The notes: generated from the sequence alone by a model not told the origin. A DNA stretch of 64,000 bases from Pomphorhynchus laevis (GCA_012934845.2 WNNJ02003589.1:62001-126000); one strand, 5' to 3'; positions 11,301 to 22,190 are shown, counted from the stretch's first letter. Made by a program: numbers and translations.

Positions 11301-14300
11301 CCATCTTTGACTCAAAATAGCTTTCCACGTCAATTCCAAACTAATTTCTTTAATCAACGTTCAGCAGCAACTATGTTGATAAGAAATCCTTGCTCTACCC
11401 CTGTCACTAATATTTTTCCAAGACATACAGACGCAACTCAATTTATTGCTAACTTTCCTGTTTTCAAAGCGAGACAGCAAATTCCTAACAGATTTTCAAT
11501 GATAAACCAGTATCCAACAACTCCCCCATTTGTTAGTCAAATTCCAAATAGCAATGTATATCCATCACCAATATCGTTAACATCATCACCTATATGCAAT
11601 CAAATATTAACGCAACCGTTAACTTCATTTCCTCCGCTTGGTATTTATCTTTTTTTAATTGCATATTAGATTAATAAAAATCAATTAAATCAATAATTAA
11701 TTTAATTTTTATATATGATAATTGTGGTCAAGGTTGTTTTGACGTTTGGATTCTCTTCAACAAATATTCTTTACGTTTAAATTATGACACGTTACTAAAA
11801 CAAATTAACTGCGCCAGCTTTATAGTTAAACAAATTATATTGTTTTATAATTAATAATTAAATTGAAATAATGAATTGATATGTTAAAATAAATAACCTC
11901 ATAATTAAATATTATGAGGTAAAAGCCTCATAATATCCTCCTTATAAAGGAGGATAAGTCTATAATACAATGAATAAATACTATATGACGAATATGAAAG
12001 TAAGAAGATAAGTTTTGGGATGATTTGCCACTGAAAGTTGGATCATAATTGTTGATAATTCATATTACATTTATAACATAAAACTCGTAAATGTATTCTT
12101 GACAATAATGAAATTAGCAAACATTTATTGCAAATGAATCAAGATAAATAGAGTTTTCATCTACCAAATGGTTATCAGTCAAAAAAGGAATTACTTCGAA
12201 CTGTTTAATTGATGTTGAGGATGATGCACTAAACTCCACTATTTGATACAATGTTTTCTTTATATTATTGACAAAAATGTTGAATTAATTTATTACTGCA
12301 AGTAATGAATTAATAACAAATAACAAATAACTATTTATTATTTCTATTAATTTATTATTTAAAAAACAATTAAATTATTAGCTAATTTAAAAACAATAAA
12401 CAATAAATTCAACGTTTACTCTATGTAGAGACGCTAGACTTCCACTTCGTCCATAACGTACACAAGCATTCAAACTTGTTTGACGGTACCGAACGAAACT
12501 CACTGACATTAAGTTACATATCAGCACAAATGCGATAATTCTCTAGCAAACCAAAAGTATTTTATTAATTTTCACACAAATAGTTATCACGGCAATCTTT
12601 GCGTTACGTGATTACATCTTGTCACTTGCTCCTCTATTTTTCGTTAGTTTAAAACTAGAAAATTATATTTACAAACCAAAATAATTATTATCTTGAGACA
12701 CTGCAACTTCTGACCTCACCTTCAGGGCATAGAATTGCGTACTTATCTGATTCTGGATGTATATACACATTTAATAGGCATTTAAATATATGTTATGTTA
12801 ATAAATATATCTTAAATTTTCTTGTTTATTATTAATTCACAATTGAACCAAATTTATTGATTTTTAATCAAACGTAAGTGATAAGGCTTCCTGAGTATCT
12901 GATCGAAATTATCTGAGTATCTGAATGAAATTAACGTTTCGGTATATTAAATAATTATAATTAATAATTAATTTTTATATAAGAATTTATATAATTTATA
13001 TCAAGATAACATTTTAATATGAAATTTAAAAAAAATTATTTTATGAATTTAAAATTAAAATAAAAATAGATATTTAAATCGTATTGTACCAAATAAATAT
13101 TTAATTCTTCAGTATTATATCAATTTAACAATTTCGTATTTTTATTTAGTAAATTTTTATAAAATTTTGAGCCGAATTTAGTGACTATTTTTACCAAAAC
13201 TAGATCGAAAAATTGAATTATGAGATCGAACCTTTATATAAAAGCAATGTGTATAATTTGCTGCGCTTAAAAATATAGAAACGGCATTGAAAAGTTATAT
13301 ATCAATTTGATTAAGTTTAATCTAGTTTATTGGTTTGTGATTACGTTAAATAAATTTTCGATGTTTAATCTCAAAATAAAATAAGCTGGACTTTATTAAT
13401 AGCAACTAACGAAATTATTCATACCAAGAAAATTTTTAAATTCTTAAATATAATGTTTTGAATAAAAGATAATAAATAATAAAATAAATATATAAAAAAA
13501 TAAAATAAATATATTAATAAATATTTTAAATAAAGTAAATATATTTTAAATTTTAATTTTGATTTTAAAATCAAAATTGATTTTAAAATTTTATTTGTAT
13601 CGATAATTCCGAAGAATAAATAAAGTTCAATTTATTTCGTGAATAATGAAATAATTTTTTCATGAAGTCCAGCTTTTTTGATTTTGAGTTATTTAGTAAG
13701 CAGTGAAATCTAAAGTTGGTATATGAGCTGCTAGATGGTTGCATTGTGTTTTGTCTGCTCGTTCGCCGACACTAAAATTAGAAAATAAAACTTTAAAATA
13801 CTTTAACCGGGCTCTCTTACTTGTGGGAGTTAATTGAGCGGCCGGTTGTGACATTTCTATTGGCAACTTTTGTGATTTGCGTGAAGTTCATCATTTGATA
13901 GAATTGCTTACACTTTGTAACGATGAAGTGTAAGTAATTTACTTTAATTTAATTAATAATTATTTACATATTGTAATGATAAAACTTGAATATAATTTCA
14001 TATTATAATCCTTCTGTGTTTTCTGCAATAGCTAGATAAATTCAAAATTTTTATTTTTTCTAGCTAGCGAATATCATCCTGTTATTGCAACATCATCTCA
14101 GTTTGAAAATAGAGATGAAGATGTTGTTATCGTTGAGGAGGCTGAGATACGGCATGTCATGGTGAAAGATCCGACTACTGGGCAAAAGAAAATGATTCAG
14201 AAGATTGTTAAAAAGCCAAGCAAATTACCTACTACGGATAACCTTAACGATGTTGCCTTCAATAAACCACATGAGATAGCAGGCAATAAGCGGACATGCG

Positions 14301-15058
14301 ATTCATTAAATTCAGTGGACGGTAACAATGTTCATTATTGGAAAATGGCTCGAACAGACCAGGGATTTTGGTATTATTATGATCCTGTAACTGGATGCAG
14401 TCAGTGGGAAAGGCCTACTGGCGTTATGATCGAAGGCATTGACGATGTATACTCTTCGTCAACAAATAAAGTGTGCTCTACTACAAATAAGGAAGATAGT
14501 TACGAAGATACTATTTTTACAAACGACACTAAACCAAAGGAAAAAGAAGTCATTAAGACTACGAAACAATTATCATTGGATGAACGAATTAAGAGACATT
14601 TTGACGATAAATCAATAGAAAGTCTGAAAGATTCAACTAGTAAAACAACCAGTTCAGTGAAGAGTAAAAAGCCAAAACCGTCAAAGCCATCTGTTAAGAA
14701 GCACGAACGTGATACTTCAAGTTCGTCTTCATCACTAACTTCACGTCTTCCTCGTAAGACTCTAAGCGAAAGAGAAAAGTTCAAGGCTGAACTTACAAAA
14801 GTTATCGTTAAATTGCTTACTCCCTATAGAAAAAGTTCTTGTACTAAAGGGCATATTCAATCTTCGGAGGATTTCAAATATCTAACCAGAAAATTTACTC
14901 ACTCCATAGTCGAAAAAGAAGAGCAACGATGTGTTGATAATCCAGGACACAGACTTGAAATGAGCAAACGAATACGAGTTAAAAGCGACGAATATGTTAA
15001 CAAATATATGAGTAAATTCTTGAAAGAATATTCTCGCAAACAGGATCATAGCGATTGA
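2380..15058 (+). CDS. SETD2: SETD2/Set2-like histone H3K36 methyltransferase, 7 exons
   Basis: Predicted exons 2380-2423, 2483-2544, 2596-4856, 4913-5039, 5091-5155, 11004-11640 and 14064-15058 join in frame with GT-AG introns and give about 1396 aa. The order of domains is: Ser/Glu-rich N-terminus; AWS (from about residue 323, Cys-rich, CGEQCLNR); SET (about 378-500, with EYIGEV, RLINHSCDANC and FDYKYE, so the catalytic NHSC and Tyr are intact); post-SET CYCKSENC; a helical region at about 564-670 resembling the TFIIS-like domain; an Asn/Pro/Ser/Phe-rich exon 6; WW (about 1155-1187, GFWYYYDPVTG, QWERP); and a C-terminal SRI domain (about 1301-1388) that in this family binds the phosphorylated Pol II CTD. 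AWS-SET-postSET plus WW plus SRI is diagnostic for SETD2. Introns 5 (5.8 kb) and 6 (2.4 kb) are full of repeats. The start was chosen because only ATG 2380 leaves the phase needed by exon 2. AATAAA lies near 15420. Confidence 0.88.
5272..5300. repeat. Perfect 13-bp hairpin in SETD2 intron 5
   Basis: ATATGAAGCATAT, a 3-base loop, then its exact complement ATATGCTTCATAT. It is one of many short near-perfect hairpins in this window. Confidence 0.8.
5301..6816. other. AT-rich part of SETD2 intron 5
   Basis: Intron sequence with poly-A/T and (TTAA)n runs (for example 6365-6395) and a 9-bp hairpin at about 5860-5881. No exon, element or RNA gene was recognised. Confidence 0.5.
6817..7480 (+). repeat. 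Tandem Rep-A 3' segments, 7 monomers in two blocks
   Basis: A monomer of roughly 85-88 bp (TGATGACCTCTAATCC ... CGTCTG ... TTATTAGTCAATTCATAAAAA ... TTTTAAAAG) occurs four times at 6826-7140 and three times at 7195-7435. The two blocks form a larger direct duplication, each preceded by AATTAGACATTGATGA. Each monomer carries a small hairpin, AGTCAATT/AAATTGACT. The monomer is the central part of Rep-A seen elsewhere as single copies. Confidence 0.8.
7500..8905 (+). repeat. Dispersed 5'-truncated Rep-A copies in SETD2 intron 5
   Basis: Single copies start at about 7505, 7763, 8262 and 8710 with ACATAGCAGTTCC or a variant, then GATGACCTCTAATCC, then an AT-rich tail with ATAAAATCTTATATAA. The copy at 8262 runs on to TACGTAACTCGGTTAGCTGA near 8505, the family's usual 3' end. 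Starts vary while the tail is shared, as in a retroposed family, but no coding region was found. Confidence 0.65.
9000..9175. other. GC-richer island with a 13-bp hairpin, SETD2 intron 5
   Basis: AAACTTATCTTTC, a 7-base loop, then GAAAGATAAGTTT forms a perfect 13-bp stem at about 9004-9036. About 125 bases of much higher GC follow, including CCGGTTCGTTCACGG, which loosely resembles a Pol III B box. Read on the - strand the hairpin ends in TTTTT, as a Pol III transcript might. It matches no small RNA I recognise (U1-U6, 5S, SRP, tRNA). Confidence 0.4.
9181..10225. other. AT-rich part of SETD2 intron 5
   Basis: AT-rich intron DNA with short ATATTA repeats around 9400-9500 and 9650-9690. Nothing further recognised. 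Confidence 0.45.
10243..10580 (+). repeat. Rep-A copy with best-preserved folded core
   Basis: The 5' part folds as nested stems. The outer arms are TCACCAGAGGAA (10254-10265) and TTCCTCCTGATGA (10343-10355). Inside are a hairpin AAATACG/CGTATTT (10265-10287) and a hairpin CTGCTATGTTA/TAACGTAGCAG (10295-10305 with 10332-10342, including one G-T pair). The loop carries GGGCCGAAAC. An AT-rich tail follows, ending in CTCAGTTAGCTGATTTGATT. No coding sequence. Family not recognised. Confidence 0.7.
11893..11962. repeat. Two adjacent near-perfect hairpins, SETD2 intron 6
   Basis: CCTCATAAT/ATTATGAGG is followed by TATCCTCCTT-ATA-AAGGAGGATA. The 3' arm of the first is repeated at the start of the second. 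Same style as the hairpins at 37431-37504. Confidence 0.75.
11963..13719. other. SETD2 intron 6, mostly featureless
   Basis: AT-rich intron with a less AT-rich patch at 12420-12740 and a 24-base perfect palindrome (AATTTTGATTTT and its complement) near 13553-13576. No exon or known element was recognised. Confidence 0.45.
13720..13929 (+). promoter_or_regulatory. Possible internal promoter and first exon of a short SETD2 isoform
   Basis: A patch of balanced base composition inside intron 6 ends in ATGAAGT followed by a strong donor, GTAAGT (13930). Joining 13923-13929 to exon 7 at 14064 gives an in-frame start, MKSSEYHPV, leading into the WW and SRI domains, with the same phase as the exon 6-exon 7 junction. 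This would encode a roughly 334-residue protein without the SET domain. A chance ATG with a donor-like motif cannot be excluded. Confidence 0.4.
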
Positions 15059-15640
15059 ACTTAGTGGTGCTTAAATGATTAAACCGTGTAAGCGCATGTA
15101 CAGAAAGTCGACTTTTCATATTTATTTTTCTACGAATTTTTAAGAATGTAATTACAAGTTTTCATTTGAATTCAAAAATTCATTGAATGAGAAAATAATT
15201 AGAGATCAAAGTAAGCAGTAAATGTGCTTTTTGAAACACAGTTATTATGTTACAAATTTTAAGTTTTAAACATTAATTAATCATTAATTAATGACAAAAT
15301 CATGATTCTCTCCTGTCAAATTAATTTATCAAATTTATTTCGTTTGACTCGGAAGAAATTCAGCAAAATTCTTTGCACATTTTGAATCTGAGGATGTCGC
15401 TATTAGAATACTTTAGAATAATAAAAGTCCCTTTGCATTAGTTATTCAAGATTAAGTTTCACTTAATTTTGAAAGTCAAGAGAAAAAATGAAGTAAAAAT
15501 TAATTAATCAAAGGTTATTTATTTAAGTGTCTCAAATGCTATTTTACATAATAAATTAGAATGTAAATGAATTCGGATAGTTAAAATTTATTTAAAAAGT
15601 TAGACATTTATAAAAAAATGTTTAATCTTCTTAAGCTCAA
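15059..15640. other. SETD2 3' flank
   Basis: Presumed 3' UTR and flank. An AATAAA-type signal lies near 15420. No other feature seen. Confidence 0.45.
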
Positions 15641-15665
15641 AAGGTTACAAGATTGGAAGTCTGAG

Positions 15666-15700
15666 CTCTGAATTTAAACCAAAAAGGTTTAAATTCAGAG
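15666..15700. repeat. Perfect 15-bp hairpin
   Basis: CTCTGAATTTAAACC, a loop of five A, then the exact complement. A weaker echo built on GGTTTTATT and AAACC follows to about 15733. Confidence 0.8.
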
Positions 15701-15764
15701 GTTTTATTGAAACCAAAAAGGTTTTATTTGAGGTTAAATTACTTGAAATTAATTACTTCAATGA

Positions 15765-16290
15765 AATTCTCATACATCGTCTTTTATTTATTAATCAATT
15801 CATAAAAATTGACTTTAATTTTAAATTTCAATTTTCAAATATAAATATAAATTGTAAAAATCCTAATTATATATCTTTATTTTTAATTTTTAAAAATACG
15901 TATACTCAGTTATCTTATCTGATATATTTAACTCGAATTAGAAAGCCAAAGAAGTTCACATTTACCATCCATCATTGGAATAATTTCATTTTATCTGTCA
16001 ATTGATTTTTTGAGAAAATTATTATAACTTTGTTGGATAACTTTTATCGCTGCATCCAAGATGAAAACATTTAAAATTGAACGCATTCACGCTAAACTTA
16101 AAATCTAAATTAAGATTTATGGTCTTTTAGCAGTATTTTAAAGACTATAAAGAATATAGATTTAAAAATATTAAATTTAACTTGATATAAATATAAATTG
16201 TATAAAATCCTATATAATTATTTATTATTTATCTTTATTTTTATTTATATATAGTATAAAATACGTAGACTCAGTTATCTGATCTGATTT
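15765..16290 (+). repeat. Two 5'-truncated Rep-A copies
   Basis: 15765-15935 begins at ATACATCGTCTTTTATTTATT and ends at TCAGTTATCTTATCTGATAT. 16140-16290 holds only the AT-rich tail, ending TAGACTCAGTTATCTGATCT. Between them is AT-rich DNA with no feature. Confidence 0.6.
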
Positions 16291-16634
16291 GTTCTACTGA
16301 CAAGTTATTATTGACCTGTATACTTAAAACAAACCCCATTAAAAATCACTAAGAGCGTTTGTGTTTTTCAGTCTAGAGTTTTGAATGCTCTGGTGATACT
16401 ATTGGCATATGATTCACTGCAAACATATTTTTATTTAAGTTACAGCGACATAAAAGAAAAACAAATTGATATAAAAAAAAACTTTTAAGCTGATAATTAC
16501 TAACATTATCAACTTAAATTATCAACTTTCTGATAGTAATTTAAAATTTTGAATCTTGAGCAGGATCAACAAGCTAATATAGTTTTATATTTCGCTAGCT
16601 ACTTCTAATATCATCAGAAACAAGACCACTTATT

Positions 16635-17400
16635 CTTATACACTATATAATCAAATTTCATCAGAAGCCATACGTCATTAGCATATATCCGCTGATATGT
16701 TGGATCAATGAATAGGGGTCGAAAACTGCTAACATAGCCGTTCCCCTGATGACCTTTAATCTTTATTTTGATACATCGTCTGTTATTTATTAGACAATTA
16801 ATAACAAAATGATTTTTATTTTAAATTTCAATTTTAAATTTTAACTTTATATAAATACAAATTGTATAAACTTTTATATAATTATTTATTATTTATATTT
16901 ATTTTTATTTATATTCAGTATAAAATACGTAGACTCAGTTATCTAATCTGATTCATTATAGTCTACATAATGAAAGTCTAGAACCGCCGACTTTAACAAT
17001 TTGTAGAATTATACATCAACAAAAATATTATTTAAAATTTATTTATTAAATAATCAAAATTTCATAAGAGGAAATGTATCATTGGCATGTATTTAGCCCC
17101 GCTGCTGTGCTGGGTCTATGAATAGAGGTGTAAATCTGGTAGCATAGCAGTTTCTCCTGATGACCTATAGTCCTTATTCTAATACATCTTATTTATTAGT
17201 CAATTCATAATAATTCACTTCTATTTTAAATTTTAATTTTAAATTTTAACTTGAAATAAATATAAATATTATAAAATAGTGATTTAAATCTTATATTAAA
17301 TTATTAAATTATTTATAATTATTTATAATTTTATTATTTTATTTTTATTTATAAAATACGTATAATCAGTTATCTAATCAGTTATCTGATTTAATAATAT
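16635..17400 (+). repeat. Two longer Rep-A copies, head to tail
   Basis: 16635-16945 and 17045-17400 each start at AATCAAA(A)TTTCAT(C/A)AG. They carry the folded core (GGGGTCGAAA ... CCCCTGATGACC in the first, a decayed version in the second) and end in TCAGTTATCTGAT-like sequence. The 16903-17050 stretch recurs almost unchanged at 17575-17722. Confidence 0.65.
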
Positions 17401-17454
17401 TTTTCAAATAGTATTTTTTATTTATTTAATGATATAATATTTTAAGTATCCATA

Positions 17455-17722
17455 TAACATAAGATACTGGTTTCATATTATATTTATCAGGATTTGGCTT
17501 CGCTGCTGTGTTGGTTCGAAGAATAGGTCCGTAACATGATAACATAACACTTCCTCCTGATGACCTCTAATCCCTGTTTTTATTTATATTCAGTATAAAA
17601 TACGTAGACTCAGTTATCTAATCTGATTCATTATAGTCTACATAATGAAAGTCCAGAACCGCCGACTTTAACAATTTTTAGAATTATACATACACAAAAT
17701 ATTATTTAAAATTTATTTAAAC
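17455..17722 (+). repeat. Rep-A core joined to a 148-bp direct duplication
   Basis: A Rep-A core (GCTGCTGTGTTGG ... TTCCTCCTGATGACC) jumps at about 17575 to a near-identical copy of 16903-17050, recognised by AGTCCAGAACCGCCGAC against AGTCTAGAACCGCCGAC. The junction suggests recombination between neighbouring copies. Confidence 0.65.
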
Positions 17723-17734
17723 TATTAAGCGAAA

Positions 17735-17985
17735 ATGTTTTATGGATATTAAACAATATGCTTTGTATTGAAATAGATTACACTAAACAATCAAATTTCA
17801 TCAGTGGAAATACGACATTGTCGCGTATTTGGCCTCGCTGCTATTATGGCTTAAGGTAAAGAAAATCGATACCTGATAACATTGCAGTTCCTCCTGATTA
17901 CCTATAGTCCTTATTCTTTTACATCGTCTGTTATTTATTTTTAAATTCATAAAAATTGAATTTTATTTTAAATTCTAACTTATAA
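17735..17985 (+). repeat. Rep-A copy split by a LINE (left half)
   Basis: The folded core is present (TCATCAGTGGAA, TACGACATTGTCGCGTA, TTCCTCCTGATTA). The AT-rich tail breaks off at about 17985 where an inverted LN1 copy starts, and resumes at about 19118-19200 with AAATCTTATATAATTATTT and GACTCAGTTATCTTATCTGA. Confidence 0.6.
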
Positions 17986-19117
17986 AAAAGACTTATTTTA
18001 ACGTGGCAAATGCGTGCCAGCGCACGCTTACATGACCACAACAAAACAAGACTGTGAATCAGGTGTCGAGAAGGTGTGAACGGAGGAGGTGTTTGAATGT
18101 GATAAAGGAGGGAGCGCGGCGGACGTCGAGAGGGAGTTGATTCCAGGCGAGTGAGGCGGCGACGAGGAAGGATCGGAGACCGTAGTTGTTGGAGTAATTA
18201 GGAACGTGGAGTAAGAGGGTATGACAGGAACGAAGCGATAGCGAGGTGGGGCGAGTATCGTCTAAGAAAGGAAGGTTGATGAACGATGGGGAGCCGACAG
18301 CGATGAGACGAAAGGTAACGAGAAGAAGGCGGTGTTTATTATGCGTTATAGGGGTAGGATGATGGATTTTGGAGAATTGGCGAAAAGGCTAAGGCAGTAA
18401 TCGATTTTCGGGAAAAGAATCGATTAAAGAAGAGACATACAAGAACGGAAGTCGATAAGGGGGCGATACGGCGGATGTCACGAAGAATTAAGTTAGACGA
18501 GCGGACCTTGTCACGGACAAAGGGTTTAAGGGAAAGGTGATCATCGAAATGGAAGCCTAAGAAAGTGAGATTGTGGACTATAGGGATGATCGTTGAGGCA
18601 AAAGATACAATGGGAGAAGATATGCTTGGTTTACGGGGAAGGATCCACATTATTTTGGACTTTTCGGCGTTTAGAACGAGATGGAGATTGGAGAGACGTT
18701 TGTAGATAGAAGAAAGACAGTTGGAGGCAGAAATGCCGATATCGTGTATGCGATGTGCGGGTGCATGAGCATAGATTAGAATGTCATCGGCGTATTGTAT
18801 GACGTTAAAGGAGTAAGGTTTGATAAATGGAGAGAGATCGCCAAGCAAAAGAGAGAAAAGCAGGGGACCTAGGACTGAACCTTGTGGAACCCCGCAAAAA
18901 ATAGGGATGGGCGGGGAGGATGATGAATTAGAACAGACGCAAAAGGAACGGTCGGATAGATATGAGGCGAACCAAGCTACGGAGGAGGAAGAAAAGCCGT
19001 AATCATAACGAAGGCGAGAAAGGAGGACGGAGTGGTCGACAATGTCGAATGCGGAGGAGAGGTCGAGGGAGATGAGAACACTATATAGAGCCTCGTCTCG
19101 AGAAATGAGTAAGAATA
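17985..19117 (-). mobile_element. 5'-truncated LN1 LINE inside Rep-A
   Basis: A - strand copy of the LN1 family covers the last part of the reverse transcriptase and the 3' UTR. Reading from the right: LDLSSAFDIVDHS, CGVPQGSVLGPLLFSLLL, IQYADDILIYAHA, LNAEKSKIMW, FLGFHFDDHLSLKPF, then the C-terminal NYGLRSFLVAASLAWNQLP. The 3' tail at 17990-18020 has the hairpin GCGTGC-GCTG-GCACGC followed by ATTTGCCAC. The 5' end breaks off near 19117. Most of the frame is open but it shifts at least once, near 18340. Confidence 0.85.
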
Positions 19118-19210
19118 AACAAATTAAATAAAATCTTATATAATTATTTATTTTTATTTATATAAAGTATAACATATGTAGACTCAGTTATCTTATCTGA
19201 TTACAAAGTA

Positions 19211-19558
19211 ATTTTATTAAAATTTTATTAAATAAAAATTTAGTTGAGTTGATTAAACGTTATTCTTCTGTGTTGGGTATGTTAAGGAACCAAAATTGAA
19301 TTTACTATTATGATTTAGACCGTTTAATTCCATTTGATAAGAATTGTTTTATTAAATCTTTTGAAATAGGAACAAAGTCTAAATCAAATCGGTTGGACGC
19401 ATTATAATCTGATACATACAGGATTAATTTAATTCTCTAAGTAAAATATGTAATTCGAATTTTTGATGCGATTCTAAAAACACTTTAATAAAAGCATTGC
19501 TGGCGTTAAAGATATATTTGGTTTTCTTTTAACTTTTTTAGATAGAGAGCATTTTATT
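19211..19558. other. AT-rich DNA, nothing recognised
   Basis: Unassigned sequence between the Rep-A remnant and a LINE fragment. Confidence 0.4.
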
Positions 19559-19559
19559 T

Positions 19560-20215
19560 ACAGCAAAAGAAAAATAGACAATATCACCAAAATTTGACTG
19601 TGATAAGCTTCAATTTATTAAACTTAGTGTACGCCGTTTGTCGAATACCAGCGCTAGTAGGATGGCCCCTCGTTGATCGTGCAGCCCGGATGCACATTGA
19701 TGCAAACTTGGCCATAACGATGCTTATTTGCGAACGTAATTTTCTTATCAGATCACTATAAGTGTGTAATCCCCTGCCCGCACTTAGTGACGCAATTCTT
19801 ATGATCGTCAGGTCCGCCGCCGGTCCAATAGCGCCGTTTCCTGCGATGACAAAAGGAATGTATGATGCTCTTTCATACAGATAAAAGAGCATCATGCAAA
19901 TTTGACAGATTGCCTGCCACACCGCCTGCAAATCATCAGGCGTTCCAACACAAATTCCGTCATCGACATACCATCCGTGTATTACTCCTGGACAGATGTG
20001 TGTGAGGCGCTTTATAAGCGGTAGAGTGGATGCTGCGAAAGCCAACATTGCCAAGTGATATCCTTGTGTGAATCTTATATTCTCTAGCGCGAGCAGACGG
20101 TTTACACGGTTGAAAGCATTACTAGCGTCAAGTTGAAGAGCACAATATCCAGGGTTGTCCTGCAAAAGTCTACCAACAGAATGAGTGGCAGCTTCTAGTT
20201 CTTCGAGAATTTTAA
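19560..20215 (-). mobile_element. LN4-like LINE reverse transcriptase fragment
   Basis: The - strand encodes ALQLDASNAFNRVNR, GYHLAMLAFAASTLPLI and GWYVDDGICVGTPDDLQAVW. These are the LN4 motifs at 31024-33723 (VDASNAFNSLNR, DPLAMAAFSMASLPLI, VWFADDANFVGT), from the palm domain onward. FADD is changed to YVDD, and the block between the DASNAF and QG motifs is shortened, so it is a degraded partial copy of a related family. A hairpin of ATTTTAATTTTT and its complement lies at 20218-20258, just beyond the 5' edge. Confidence 0.75.
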
Positions 20216-20460
20216 TTTTAATTTTAATTTTTTTGAATTAAAAATTAAAATAAGCATGTCGAGTATTTGTAATTAATTGGAATCGAGCATGTAGTCTTAA
20301 TGCGATGTATTTAACAGCTTCCTTGTCATTTTCTACAATTTAATATGTAGAACCTTAAAATTATGCTATTTGTAAAGTGCTTTAATATGGTAACATTTTT
20401 CATTTTGTATCTTTCAAGATGTATCTTAATATGTTTATCTATAAAATAATAAAGTGACCA

Positions 20461-20860
20461 TATAAAGTGCGTCATATTTAATAATTTAACTATTTAAGCG
20501 TTAAAATTTTTAATGCATTTATTTGATCTATAAATGACCTCGACAATGTTTGCATAATAATTAAAATAACTACAAAATTTGGTCTTGCTTTGAATCCATT
20601 AACATACAGTGGTCCTGCCAATATTAAGTAGTTACGTGAATTTTCGTCTTTGTGTATGTGACTCACAAAACCATGTAACCTGTAAAACCAATCCTTTACA
20701 ACTGCCCGTTACGTTTCAATGGGCAGTTGATTGCAATAGTTAAGAATAGGATCTTGATTTCAATAGTTAAGAATCGAATATATAATCGTTCGTTCAATAA
20801 TATTGAGATTGTATTTTGATTTTTGTTAACGAACTTATACTCAAGGCTTGGTTTTATGCA
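20461..20860. repeat. Second copy of the 390-bp repeat at 1447-1845
   Basis: Direct repeat of 1447-1845 including the following GCTTGGTTTTATGCAGTGAT. This copy keeps a 9-bp hairpin, CAACTGCCC/GGGCAGTTG, at about 20699-20731, whose 3' arm is lost in the first copy. Confidence 0.75.
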
Positions 20861-21024
20861 GTGATAAATTTAAAATTTATTAAAAAATTGTCTTGATTAT
20901 TAAATACTTACAAAATAATTAACATATAATCGAATAATGGTAGGACAATCAAGAAGAGTCAAATAATTTTTTGTTTAAGTTTCAATTATTTTAAGTTATT
21001 ATGTAACTTAAATTACCGTAATTT

Positions 21025-21345
21025 ATTATAACTAAAAGCCAAACTTAATAATAAGAAATTAAATTTATCTTTAATATTTCGGCTACCAGCATCATCCATT
21101 TTCAAAAAATCTGAAACATTACAAATGTCAAAAGGTAAAGAGTCTAAAATCGTTTTGGACGTTCATTTGCGGATTTAATGTTTTATTTAAAACTACCCCC
21201 ATAGTCACTCGTTTGCTCCAATTATTTTATATCATAAGGGTTTCTACTCCGTCAAAGTCAACAGCGTGGCAGTCGCAGTGGTAAGCGACAGAGGAGCCCC
21301 GTGTGGTTGTCAAAGCAGCCTTATGTTCATGTTACGTGTCAAGTT
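21025..21345 (-). mobile_element. Penelope-like element 3' end
   Basis: On the - strand this encodes the end of a PLE GIY-YIG-type endonuclease (HKAALTTTRGSSVAYHC, CHAVDFDGVETLMI) and its 3' UTR. The same 3' block recurs at 26180-26525 (-) and 36310-36600 (+). It is an old, broken copy. Confidence 0.7.
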
Positions 21346-21490
21346 CATCGTTTAAGAATTCATAGCAACTGCATAAACGAAAAGCGCGGAGACAAAAGCC
21401 AAAGAATAGCGCAAGTTTCACACGCACCGCATGATTACTATCCCAAGGAATGTATGAACGAGTTTTCACCTCTTTTCGATATACCTTAGT
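21335..21490 (+). mobile_element. PLE-associated segment in opposite orientation
   Basis: About 105 bases, starting ACGTGTCAAGTTC and ending CACACGCACCGCAT, also occur at 36218-36313, where they run directly into the same PLE 3' block in the same orientation. Here they abut the PLE block head-on, so the two parts are inverted relative to each other. PLEs are known for inverted or tandem partial copies. Confidence 0.6.
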
Positions 21491-21541
21491 GACTGATATA
21501 ATAGCTATTGAAATTTGACAATCGAGAAATAGTATAAAATC

Positions 21542-22190
21542 TTATAAGGACAAGCACAGTGTGAATTGTATTTGACGGTAGAGTAAATTCAAAAAATGAA
21601 CCAAGTCAGCAGCGTCTTTGCGACCACCAGGCCAAATAACAAACACATCATCAATGTAGTCGCGCCACATTATCGGTTGCACTTTGTATTGCGCTAACGC
21701 ATATTCCTCAAAGTGCTGCATAAACAGATCAGCTAATGTTGGACCTAGTAATTTATTGGCGAACCCATTGTTAGTGGCGAACCCATTGCAATACCAAAAC
21801 ATTGCTCATAGAGTAGTTCTTCAAAATCGAAATTGGTCTTAGTTGCTAGTGTGAAGAGTGATATAATTAATTTTCTGTGTCTAAGCTGGTCCCAAGGTTC
21901 ATTCAGTTTAGTAATAGCGAAATTAATCGCTTCGTCTGCAGGTACGTTGATAAAAAAGAATTTTACATCTAACCTGAATATGCAAAACTGATCAGTAGTT
22001 ATATTTACATTTTTTAATTGAAGGACGAATTCAGCACTGTTTTTAACTTTGGAAGGAATGCTCAGTACACCTGGTTCAAGTAAATTTGCTAGAAATTTTT
22101 CTATGAGATAATTAAAAGCGTGTGGCATTGCAACAATTAGACGTAAAGGTACATCAGGTTTGTGGATCTTAGGGAGGCCATATATAAGGA
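21542..22190 (-). mobile_element. Penelope-like reverse transcriptase fragment
   Basis: The - strand carries PLE-type RT motifs in order: RLDVKFFFINVPADEAINFA, FGIAMGSPL, GPTLADLFMQHFEEYAL, WRDYIDDVFVIWPGG and VHFLNLLYRQIQFT. This is the core of a PLE RT. The copy is broken and incomplete at the N-terminal side, where it meets LN1 at about 22200. It very likely belongs with the PLE 3' block at 21025-21345. Confidence 0.85.

Noticed and set aside
11016-11669. Stand-alone 217-codon gene
   Set aside because: It fits as SETD2 exon 6: acceptor at 11003 and donor at 11641 keep phase with exons 5 and 7.
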